From UMGS1696 sp964621165 (GTDB lineage Bacteria > Bacillota > Clostridia > Oscillospirales > CAG-272), in contig CAZULC010000002.1 in NCBI GenBank assembly GCA_964621165.1, positions 279,652 to 343,651 of the forward strand: a DNA stretch of 64,000 nucleotides, in the 5' to 3' direction. The position numbers and the translations under genes were made by a program. Shown in pieces: positions 23,203 to 31,824 of this stretch (position 1 is the first letter of the stretch; every line of letters begins with the position of its first letter). A model generated the notes under the pieces. The model was not told the origin of the DNA. It saw only the letters and a program-made list of their open reading frames with translations, and ran no database searches.

Positions 23203-25029
23203 TCAGGTGTACTGCGCGCTGTGGAGGGAATAGTAGAACCCCTTTTTCGCCATAAGCTCGTCGTGACTGCCTGACTCCACCACACGGCCTTCCCGCAGAA
23301 CGAAAATTATGTCCGCGTGTCGAACCGTTGACAGTCTGTGCGCTATGACAAACGACGTGCGTCCCTCCATCAGCTCGCCCATCGCCTTCTGAATCCGCAT
23401 TTCCGTCATGCTGTCCACATTTGACGTAGCTTCGTCGAGAATCAGAATCGGCGACGACGAAATCATAGCCCGGGCGATGGTGATGAGTTGCTTCTGACCC
23501 TTTGAGATGTTCACACCGTCGTCGGTGAGGACTGTGTCGTAGCCGTTTGGCAAGCCCTTGATGAAGGAGTCAATTCCGGCGGCTTTTGCGGCGGCTTCGA
23601 TTTTCTCCCGGGGAACGTCGTGGGACGAACCGTAGGCTATGTTTTCGGCAATCGTTCCACCGAACAGCCACGTGTCCTGAAGCACCATTGTGTAGGCTTT
23701 TCTCACGGACTTGCGCGCGGCTGACTTTATATCCGTATGCTCAAGCTCGATTTTTCCTGAATCCGGGTCGTAGAAGCGCATTAGTAAGTTGATTATTGTT
23801 GTCTTTCCCGCACCGGTTGGGCCAACGATTGCAGCGCAGGTTCCAGGCCTGAGGTTCATGCACAGGTTGTATATAATCTGTTTTTCTTTACTGTAACCGA
23901 AGTTGACGTTCTTGATGTCCACCTGACCTAGGACGGGAATCTTGTGGGAATCCATGGATTTTTCGCTGCCGAACACCGGGGCGTCTTCTTTGTCTGCGGA
24001 TTCCTCTTCCTCGTCGAGTAACCTGAACACTCGCTCGGCTGCTGCGGCTGCGGACTGGAGTTCGTTGAGGATATTCGCCGTCTCGTTGATGGGTCCGCTG
24101 AACTTCCGGGAGTACAGTACATAGGAAGAAATATTTCCAATTGTGATAGTTCCAGCAAGGTAGAGCAAGGAGCCGAAGACTGACACAAGGGTCAGGGAAA
24201 TGTTGTTGATGAAGTTGACGGTTGGTCCAACGGTTGAGCCGTAGTAGTCAGCCTTATAGTAAGCGTCGGCGGCAGTTTTGTTTCGTGCGGCGAAACGTTC
24301 AATCATTGTAGGCTCCACGCTGTAAGCACGCACCGTTTTCTGTCCGCTCAGGCATTCCTCGGCGTAACCGTTCAGCTCGCCCAACTTTCCGCTTCTCGCG
24401 CGGAACAGGGGACGGAATATGCTCGCCATTTTGCCGGTGGTTAGAATCGACAGTGGTACGGTCACGGCGAAAACCAGACACAGTTTGGGAGAGATTTTAA
24501 GCATCATTATAAACGATCCGGAAACCGTTACCACACTGGTGACAATCTGCACTAGGTCCGTTGACAGGGTGGAGTTGATGGTGTCTATGTCGTAGGATAT
24601 GCGGGATATTATGTCGCCGGTTTGGTTTTTGTCGAAATACTCCACCTTCATCCGCATGAGCTTGGCGAAAATGTCCTCGCGCATCTTCTTAACTATCCCG
24701 CGGGAGAGGTTTATCATGACAATCTGCAGAATATACGCTGTCACGCCGGAGATGATGTAGGCGACGAGCATGAGTATGCAGTAGTACGCCACTTTCTCAA
24801 AATCCGCCTGTCCTTTGTCGATTCCGATGGCGTCAATCGCCTTGCCGGACAACTCGGGTCCGATGAGCGAGAGCAGGTTTGAGACGATGGAGATAACAAG
24901 TGCGAGAACATAGCCCCATTTGAAGCGGTACATGTATTTTCCCAGCCGGAGAAGCACCTTGAGCTTTTTTTTCGACACATTGCCGACTACGGTGTCCTCC
25001 GGTCGGGTGACTTTTGGTCCTCTATTCAA
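23203..25029 (-). CDS. ABC exporter subunit (canonical half of a heterodimer)
   Basis: 608 residues: six transmembrane helices (about 40-330) followed by one nucleotide-binding domain with Walker A GPTGAGKTT, signature NISKGQKQL, Walker B ILILDEATS with the catalytic Glu, and switch His in IAHRLS. Its partner upstream has Asp at the catalytic position, the usual split in heterodimeric exporters such as TM287/288 or BmrCD. The TTG start at 25029 overlaps the end of the upstream gene by 8 nt, so the pair is co-translated. Substrate is unknown; drugs, lipids or peptides are possible. Confidence 0.9.
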   Translation of the reverse strand: MNRGPKVTRPEDTVVGNVSKKKLKVLLRLGKYMYRFKWGYVLALVISIVSNLLSLIGPELSGKAIDAIGIDKGQADFEKVAYYCILMLVAYIISGVTAYILQIVMINLSRGIVKKMREDIFAKLMRMKVEYFDKNQTGDIISRISYDIDTINSTLSTDLVQIVTSVVTVSGSFIMMLKISPKLCLVFAVTVPLSILTTGKMASIFRPLFRARSGKLGELNGYAEECLSGQKTVRAYSVEPTMIERFAARNKTAADAYYKADYYGSTVGPTVNFINNISLTLVSVFGSLLYLAGTITIGNISSYVLYSRKFSGPINETANILNELQSAAAAAERVFRLLDEEEESADKEDAPVFGSEKSMDSHKIPVLGQVDIKNVNFGYSKEKQIIYNLCMNLRPGTCAAIVGPTGAGKTTIINLLMRFYDPDSGKIELEHTDIKSAARKSVRKAYTMVLQDTWLFGGTIAENIAYGSSHDVPREKIEAAAKAAGIDSFIKGLPNGYDTVLTDDGVNISKGQKQLITIARAMISSSPILILDEATSNVDSMTEMRIQKAMGELMEGRTSFVIAHRLSTVRHADIIFVLREGRVVESGSHDELMAKKGFYYSLHSAQYT

Positions 25030-26776
25030 GAAGCGCGCCTCCCATCTGTGAATCGTTGATTTCCCGGTACAGCGGACAGGACTCTAAAAGTTCCTTATGA
25101 GTGCCGCGTCCGGTGATTTTGCCGTCCTCCATTACGAGAATCAGGTTTGAGTGCATGATTGACGATATTCTCTGCGCTACAATTACCGAGGTGGTCTGAC
25201 CGCTGTAGTTTTCCCGTATCGCTGCCCGGAGTCTTGCGTCGGTTGCGTAGTCCAGTGCGCTTGAGCTGTCGTCGAGGACTAAAATTTCGGGGTTTCCTGA
25301 GAGGGCGCGGCTTAAAATCACCCTCTGCTTCTGTCCTCCCGACAGGTTCGAGCCTTTGATTGTCAGCTCAAAGTCAAGCCCACCTTCTTTTTCGTTGATG
25401 AACGGCATTGCCTGAGCATTTTCCGCGCCTTTTATAACGTCCCCTTCACTCAGATCACGACCGAAGGCTATGTTGGAGTAGAGCGTGTCCGCGAACAGGA
25501 AGTCGTTCTGGAAAGCCGCGCCGAACTTCTTTGATATTTCATCCCGGCTCATGGCGCGAACATCAACACCGTCGATCAGCACCCGCCCGGAGTCCACGTC
25601 GTACTGGCGCATGAGAAGCGCGATCAGCGTGGTTTTTCCCGAGCCGGTGGGGCCTATGATTCCGAGGGTTTCGTTTTCTTTCAGAACAAATGACACGTCG
25701 TCAATGTCGTTCTTCACTCCGCCGTAGGAGAAGCAGACGTGGTCAAACTCAATCTTCGGGTGTTTATCGTTGGAGGCGCCTGATTTTTCCGCGTATTTTG
25801 GATCCGGCACCATGTCGTAGGGGGCGTCAAGTACTTCTCCGATACGCTTGGCTGACGCGATTCCACGGGAGGAGTTGACGAAAATTCTCGTGACGCTCAT
25901 CAGCGCGTTGATTATTATGGTGAAATATGACGTGAAAGCGATGATTTTTCCGGTTTCCGACACTCCGGCGTTGACCCGGTAGGCTCCCACGGCAATGACT
26001 GCCACAAGTCCTATATTAAGGAAGAGATTTATAAGGGGGTTCGTCAGTCCCATGGTGAGGGCGGCGTTTCTCTCGGCTTTGGTCAGGGCGGCGTTCATTT
26101 TGTCAAATCTCGCAGTCTCGCTTTCCTCACGTCCGAGAGCCTTGATGATTCTCACTCCTTGGGCGTTCTCACGCACTACTCTTGTCATGTCATCTGTCGC
26201 CACCTGCTGTTCGGTGTAGAGGGGAACGCCTTTTGTCGTAATCAGGTAGACCGATATTGCGATAAACGGCATGACCGCCACAAGCACCAGCGTCAGCACC
26301 GGCTCCATGGAAAACGCAACGATAACCCCGCCGACCAAAAGACAGGGCGCACGGACTCCAAGCCGCTGGACCATGTTTACCATCTGATGTATGTTGTACG
26401 TGTCCGAGGTCAGGCGGGACTCAAGGGACGGTATGGTGAAGCTGTCAATCTGCCGGGCGGACAGGTAGGAAATTCTCGAGAACAGGTCGTTGCGGATTTT
26501 TTCGGTTGAGTCCCGGGCCACCTTTGCCGCTATTCGGTTGGCTCCAACGTTGCCGGAAATCGCCAGAACCGAGCAGACCAGCATCAAGAGTCCCGAGACG
26601 TAAATCATGGTTTTGTTCTCGGTTGGAACCACGTCGTCGATTATGTAGGACAGCAGCATCGGCAGGAACAAATCCATCACCGTGCCGCCGAACTTTATTA
26701 TAAAGCCGAGGATCATCCTTTTCCAGAACGGCTTCACGTATTTTACAATATACCTCAAGTTCTTCATCCACTCCAT
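25022..26776 (-). CDS. ABC exporter subunit (degenerate-site half of a heterodimer)
   Basis: 584 residues: six transmembrane helices followed by a nucleotide-binding domain with Walker A GPTGSGKTT, signature NLSGGQKQR, and Walker B ILVLDDSSS, where Asp replaces the catalytic Glu. The switch position is Gln (VAQRIS) in place of His. Both changes mark the degenerate site of a heterodimeric exporter; the downstream gene supplies the active site. The first ATG is at 26776; an in-frame ATG at 26767 also works and sits just after a GGAG. It ends in TAG inside the start region of the second subunit. Confidence 0.9.
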   Translation of the reverse strand: MEWMKNLRYIVKYVKPFWKRMILGFIIKFGGTVMDLFLPMLLSYIIDDVVPTENKTMIYVSGLLMLVCSVLAISGNVGANRIAAKVARDSTEKIRNDLFSRISYLSARQIDSFTIPSLESRLTSDTYNIHQMVNMVQRLGVRAPCLLVGGVIVAFSMEPVLTLVLVAVMPFIAISVYLITTKGVPLYTEQQVATDDMTRVVRENAQGVRIIKALGREESETARFDKMNAALTKAERNAALTMGLTNPLINLFLNIGLVAVIAVGAYRVNAGVSETGKIIAFTSYFTIIINALMSVTRIFVNSSRGIASAKRIGEVLDAPYDMVPDPKYAEKSGASNDKHPKIEFDHVCFSYGGVKNDIDDVSFVLKENETLGIIGPTGSGKTTLIALLMRQYDVDSGRVLIDGVDVRAMSRDEISKKFGAAFQNDFLFADTLYSNIAFGRDLSEGDVIKGAENAQAMPFINEKEGGLDFELTIKGSNLSGGQKQRVILSRALSGNPEILVLDDSSSALDYATDARLRAAIRENYSGQTTSVIVAQRISSIMHSNLILVMEDGKITGRGTHKELLESCPLYREINDSQMGGALLE

Positions 26777-26808
26777 TGCAATTTTTAAAATTTTTTCACT
26801 TTATTTTA

Positions 26809-26837
26809 ATTATATCATATTTGAAACAAAACTGCAA
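26809..26837 (-). promoter_or_regulatory. Promoter of the first ABC exporter operon
   Basis: On the minus strand TTGCAG (26837-26832), a 17-nt spacer and TATAAT (26814-26809), giving a leader of about 25 nt. The remaining AT-rich gap (26838-27010) towards the divergent sigma-like gene shows no second promoter I can defend. Confidence 0.7.
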
Positions 26838-27010
26838 TAAATTACGCAAAATTTACAGGAAGTTTTTAATGTAAAAACGGTTTTGTGATATAAAAAATGA
26901 GGTAATCTTAAAAAAATCCAAAAAAATTTTCTCAAGGAGTAAACCTTTCCTATCCCCGCTTGTTTATATAGCATTGCGCGAAACAAAACTGTACAGTAAA
27001 GGAAGCATAT

Positions 27011-28331
27011 ATGTTCTACAAAGGCAAAGACGACGAAACCCTTGTAAATCTCACCCTTCGCGGCGAGCAGGACGCGTATGAGGAGCTGGTGGAACGCTGG
27101 AAAAAGGCGGTTATGTCCTCCGGCAATGTTCGTGCTGAACGACAGCTACCTTGCGGAGGACGCGGCTCAGGACGCATTCATAACGGCATGGACCAAGCTG
27201 GAAAGACTGCAAAATCCGGTTAGGTTCGGGGTCTGGGTGAGAAAAATCGCCAGAAACTGTGCGCTGAATATGATATCCCGTGAGCAGCAGCTGGTGGACT
27301 ACGGACTCGACTACTGCAGCGGCGACGAAAACGGATATTATTCCATTGCCGACCGGGTTCAGTACGAGGAATGGTGCAGGGGCGAGGGGGAGCTTGAGGC
27401 AGGCGGGAACGAACTTCTCGAGGGCAGTATCGAGCTGCTCCCGCAGAAAATCCGTACCGTGATAAAACTGTACTACATAGAGGGTCACTCCATCCGCAAG
27501 ATTGCGGGCATGCTGGGGTGCGCCGAGGGAACGGTGAAGAAGCAGCTCTACAGCGGTCGGGATAAAATCAGAAAGGATTATGAAAACATGACAGTAAGCG
27601 AAACATTTGTAAAGAGAGTTATGGAGAGGGGAGAGCGGCTCAAGCGGTTTACTTTGCTCAACTCCAAGGATGGATTCCGGGAAGAATATGCCGGAGTCAA
27701 GGCGGACCTCGGGAAGCTGCCGGAGAATGAGGAAAGATACCACGCCGAAGCTGACGTTTTAAAGTTAGGATGGTGGTATAATGCCGAGGAAAAAAGCGAC
27801 GAGCTTCTTGTATTGATTAAAGACCGTGCCGAAAGAGGTAAAAACGAAGATGTTATGATGACAGTTGTGTATGTTGAGAAGCTAAAGTTGTCTGGTAAGG
27901 CGAGATGTGAGCTGATGAAGGATGTCCAAATACCATATCTCGAGAAGCTTGGATTCAGATATACTATAAACTATGTGAGATTCTGGTTGGGATTCGAATA
28001 CATGGGTTTGAGCAAGCTCGATGAAGCCGCACAGGAGTATAATTTTATCATTAACGCAAACCTGAGGGATGACTGCTATTACGCTTTGGCTATGTCTGCT
28101 CTTGAGTGCATGGAACTGCGGAAAAAACACAGTCAGGCAGTGAAAACGGAGTACACTGTAACGGCGGAAGAATGGAAAAAGGCCGACGGTAAGCTGTATA
28201 TGATACAGGAACCCAGGTATAACAGCGGCGAATGGCGGGACGATATTCCTCTCGGATATTTTGCGGGATTATGCGACCGTATCATCTATGCATCTATGAC
28301 GAAAATCTCCCTCTCGGCGGCGTTACCATAG
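27011..28331 (+). pseudogene. ECF-type sigma factor gene broken by a frameshift, with long C-terminal extension
   Basis: The start at 27011 (GGAAG upstream) encodes DDETLVNLTLRGEQDAYEEL, the region-2 start of an ECF sigma factor. Near 27121 one extra base shifts the frame. The continuation in frame 3 reads LNDSYLAEDAAQDAFITAWTKL, then region 4 as LLPQKIRTVIKLYYIEGHS and KIAGMLGCAEGTVKKQLYSGRDKIRK. About 230 residues follow with a helical, TPR-like look (LGFEYMGLSKLDEAAQEYNFII). The frame ends at 28331, but homology-like sequence continues in another frame from about 28280, so a second shift is likely there. This is a decayed gene or an assembly error at two sites. Confidence 0.75.
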
Positions 28332-29593
28332 GCTCCGACGGTTCCAAACGGGTTCACGCGGAGGACGGGGTCAGCGTTGAGACTCCCATATGAATTATCG
28401 AGGAATGTGAAAGGTGGACATGCGAAGAAAACGGACAACACTCGGAGACATACTTCAAGAAGGACGTGGGTATTGTCAAGCTGAAAACAAGCAGTGTCAA
28501 ATTCCCAATTGTTCTCGAAAGCTGCAATATCGTCGGTGGAGAGGGTGCGCTTCCCACGGCAGCCGGAAACAGATGGAAGTACATCAGCCTTGGCAACAAC
28601 GAGTTCAAGGAAGATTTCATGGATGTGGAAATCACGTATTCACAAAATGGCAGGTCGTTTGTAAAATACACTGCATTCATGATAAAGCACAATTACGACG
28701 AAAACAACTTCAAGGAAATGATGAGCGTTGCCGCCGAAAAATACTGGGACGAAGAGAAAGATGATCTCACCAAGGAATCAGAGGCTGTCGCTTATGAATA
28801 TCTGGGCAAGGCTAAAAAAATAGCCCGCACGGATTTACAGAAGGCTCACAACACCGCTACTAAGAATGTAATGGACAGAGTCTTCATGCTTCCCGAGCTT
28901 AAGCCGGACTTGACGGAAAAGGGTATCTGGAATTTATTTATAACTTGCCATACAGAAAAAAGAGATAGCGTTATTGATTTGATTGACGAACCTTACCAAA
29001 ATTCCGGAGAAACGCAACGCTTTCAGTGGATAGTATCGGAAAACGGCGAGCCCGATGGCGTACACTGCAACTTCAGCTATGACATAATACAGAATATTCT
29101 CGACTGTATGTGGGACGACAAGTGGGTTGACGGTTACGAAACTGTTGCAAAAACAGATTTATGGGGTATCTATAAACTCGCTTCCCCTGTAAAAGTAAAC
29201 GCCGTTTCGCCCCTTATAGTTGCAGGAGAAGAATTCAAAAACTGTCTCTGCGTTGCGTTTGAGTGCAAGGAGCAGGAGAATACACCGAAAGTCACACAAG
29301 CCCAATTCCGCGGACCACAGGAATACTACTACGCCCCAGGTGTGGGGATCGTTCGAATGGTGCATCACTGCGTTGACGGAAAAACCACAACCTACGACCT
29401 GACCAAGTATTCCGGCACGGGCGAGGGGTATTTCCCGATAGTCGACGGCATGGTTCGGCATTACGAAGCGGTGGATCTTGATAAAAACTACAGAGCATAC
29501 TCAGAGTACACCTTTGTCAAGGATGAGGACGGAAGCGTAAAAATCTATGGCGATCTTTGCAGGATGAGGAAAGTCAATCCGGAAGAAAAGTAA
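28280..29593 (+). pseudogene. C-terminal fragment continuing the broken sigma-factor-like gene
   Basis: Reading from 28280 in the frame of the original start gives IYDENLPLGGVTIGSDGSK, an in-frame TGA at 28391-28393, then ERWTCEENGQHSETYFKKDVGIVKLKTSS and an open frame to 29593. The TYFKKDVGIVK phrase resembles a 'transparent to metabolism' beta-rich domain common in clostridial lipoprotein-like proteins. A GTG at 28466 could start a 375-residue protein, but no ribosome site precedes it. I read this as the distal part of one long protein (about 860 residues if repaired) also containing the sigma domains. A separate decayed neighbour is the alternative. Function unknown. Confidence 0.55.
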
Positions 29594-29668
29594 AATCAAG
29601 TGTAAAGTGTAAAATAGCATAAAAACGTCGTCGGTGACTGTGAACCAGCAATCTGCGGCGGTATTCTT

Positions 29669-31090
29669 TTATTTTGCGCGGTAAACTCCGACGAAGGACA
29701 GCGTGGGTGCCACACGGGAGTCGGTTATTATAATGTACAGCTTATCAGTTTTAACATTGTCGAGAATCACAATCTTCTTGTAACCCACAACCGTGCCGGA
29801 ATAAACTGTCGTGCGGACTCCGTCAATCTCGGCTTCAATGGTGAACCTCTCAATCCGTTGGCTCAGGCGTATGTTTTCCTTGAGAACCACCGCGCCAATC
29901 TCAGCCTCTTCAAAAAGGTCAACCGTGATTTCAGCCGTGACAACACCGTCAGAGGTGCGGAAGAAGCCGTCGTAGCTGTCGGTCAGTACGTTTTCAATCC
30001 CAAACCCGGGCAGGGAAGAGTCGGCGGTAATTTTAGCTGAGGGGAGCAGGTTGTCGGCAAAGGTGTGCCTGATGTAGTCCCCAAGCTCAGTCAGCCGCTT
30101 CACGTCGTTTTCATGGAACAGTCCCTCGGGCGTCGGTGGAACATTGAGCAGAAACATGGCGTTTCCGCCCACGGAGGAGTTGTAGATTCTTTTCAGCATA
30201 CCGAGTGGCTTAACCCAGGAGTCCTCTTTTTTGTGGTAGAACCAGCCGGGTCTGATGGAGGTGTTCACCTCGGCCGGGTACCAGATGAAGTTTTCCTCCT
30301 CACGCATGAAATCGCGGCTGCCGAGATCCCGGTCGGAGGACTTGATTCCACGTCGGCGGAATTTTGCGTCGTCCACCTGCTGGCTTTTCTTCTGCACCTT
30401 TTCGCTTCTCGCCATTCTTGCCGGAACAACGCTCCACTCGGATTCACGGGTCTTTCCCGCTTCGTTTCCGCACCAGCGAATATCGGGACCGCAGACGCTT
30501 ATGCATGCGTTTGTCTGAAGCTTGCGTATGACGGAGTAGTACCTCGCCCAGTCGTAGACCTGCTTTTTTCCGTTTGCACCCTCGCCGCATGCACCGTCGA
30601 ACCAGACTGAGAAAATCTCGCCGTAGTTTGAGAGAAGCTCCGTCAGCTGAGCTACAAAATAGTCGTCATATTCCAATCCCAGACCGTAGGAAGGGTTGTT
30701 TCTGTCCCAGGGGGAGAGATACACGCCGAACTTAAGTCCGTACTTCCTGCATGCGTCCGATACCTCGCGGACAATATCGCCCTTACCGTTTTTGTATGGG
30801 CTGGAGGCCACGGAATGCTTTGTGTATTTCGTCTGCCAGAGACAGAAGCCGTCGTGGTGTTTGCAGGTGAGAATCAGCCCCTTCATTCCGGCTGAAACAC
30901 AGGTGCGCACCCACTGCTCGGCGTCCATTTTGGTGGGATTGAAGATTGCGGGGTCTTCCTTTCCCGTACCCCACTCGAGGTCGGTGTAGGTGTTCACCGA
31001 GAAATGCACGAAAGCGTAGAACTCCAGCTGCTGATAATTGAACTGTCGGTCCGTCGGCACGGTTCTGATAAGTCGCTCATCAAGTGTCAT
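29669..31090 (-). CDS. GH29 alpha-L-fucosidase
   Basis: 473 residues. The catalytic TIM barrel of family GH29 is seen in FYAFVHFSVNTYTDLEWG, LILTCKHHDGFCLWQTKY and the nucleophile Asp165 in VWFDGACGEG. The C-terminal 120 residues form a beta-sandwich of the F5/8-type (discoidin-like) carbohydrate-binding kind. There is no signal peptide, so it probably acts in the cytoplasm on imported fuco-oligosaccharides and releases L-fucose. The frame is open to 31306, but the ATG at 31090 follows AAAGGA and begins at the conserved region. A FucO-like reductase is encoded 8 kb away. Confidence 0.88.
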   Translation of the reverse strand: MTLDERLIRTVPTDRQFNYQQLEFYAFVHFSVNTYTDLEWGTGKEDPAIFNPTKMDAEQWVRTCVSAGMKGLILTCKHHDGFCLWQTKYTKHSVASSPYKNGKGDIVREVSDACRKYGLKFGVYLSPWDRNNPSYGLGLEYDDYFVAQLTELLSNYGEIFSVWFDGACGEGANGKKQVYDWARYYSVIRKLQTNACISVCGPDIRWCGNEAGKTRESEWSVVPARMARSEKVQKKSQQVDDAKFRRRGIKSSDRDLGSRDFMREEENFIWYPAEVNTSIRPGWFYHKKEDSWVKPLGMLKRIYNSSVGGNAMFLLNVPPTPEGLFHENDVKRLTELGDYIRHTFADNLLPSAKITADSSLPGFGIENVLTDSYDGFFRTSDGVVTAEITVDLFEEAEIGAVVLKENIRLSQRIERFTIEAEIDGVRTTVYSGTVVGYKKIVILDNVKTDKLYIIITDSRVAPTLSFVGVYRAK

Positions 31091-31133
31091 GATAATCCTT
31101 TCTTTAGGCGGTTGGATTGAGGCAGGGCGTCGG

Positions 31134-31647
31134 TTATTTGCCTGAGTGAAGCTTACTTCTGTCATTCTCGCACCTTTTAACTCCGCACCTGTACCCCAGC
31201 AGCATAAAGGGAAACTTGTACGTGGAGTTGATGGCATTTGCGAGAAAGAGCTGGCTGCTGTGGTTGTATATAAGCTCCTGGAGATCGAGGTCATATCTTC
31301 TGACAAAAATATTGGTCAGGAAAGTTGAGTTGGTCTGCACCCAGTTTACCTTGTAGCCCGTAACCACGGTCAGGATGATGTAGACCGCGATGCCGATCAG
31401 CATTGGAACTGTGTCCGTAAACCTGAATCCGTACCCTTGTCGGTTTCCCTGTACTCGATCTTTTACAGAACATAAATACCGCAGCACATGAAGCAATATT
31501 TGAGCCTATAGAAGTTGAGATGTACTAGTAATCCTGAACGAAAAAGCGTGTGATTAAAATCGCAAAGCATCCGACTGCCAGCCCGACATATTCTGCCGCC
31601 AAAACATAAATAAAGTATGAAAAACCGTCCTAGATTTTCGTCTTCAG
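31134..31647 (-). pseudogene. Decayed multi-pass membrane protein gene
   Basis: Downstream of a strong promoter and an AAAGGAG site, the expected start position reads CTG (31647). The frame then runs LKTKI, TAG (31632-31630), a good membrane helix FIYVLAAEYVGLAVGCFAIL, and TAG again (31527-31525). After a frameshift it continues as LIGIAVYIILTVVTGYKVNW and ends in LLGYRCGVKRCENDR. The later part resembles the middle of the intact 601-residue membrane protein at 31825-33630 (IG-VY-LT spacing and a GYxxGxKKxE end). It is probably a decayed paralogue of that gene. The family is not identified. Confidence 0.6.
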
Positions 31648-31716
31648 CTGTAAATCTCCTTTGATTTTCTGACTCGGTGAAACCCACGTCTCGGGGACGG
31701 ATTTTCGATCCGCTAT

Positions 31717-31745
31717 ATTATAAACCTACCGACCTCAAAAGTCAA
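31717..31745 (-). promoter_or_regulatory. Promoter in front of the decayed membrane gene
   Basis: On the minus strand TTGACT (31745-31740), a 17-nt spacer and TATAAT (31722-31717). It is nearly consensus, although the gene it serves is broken. It may now transcribe the downstream fucosidase, for which I see no separate promoter. Confidence 0.75.
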
Positions 31746-31824
31746 CTGCGAAGCGACGAAATTATCCGCCTTTTTATGACGTGAAATTGTGGAAAACATG
31801 AAACTAAGATGTAAGTAAAACTTG

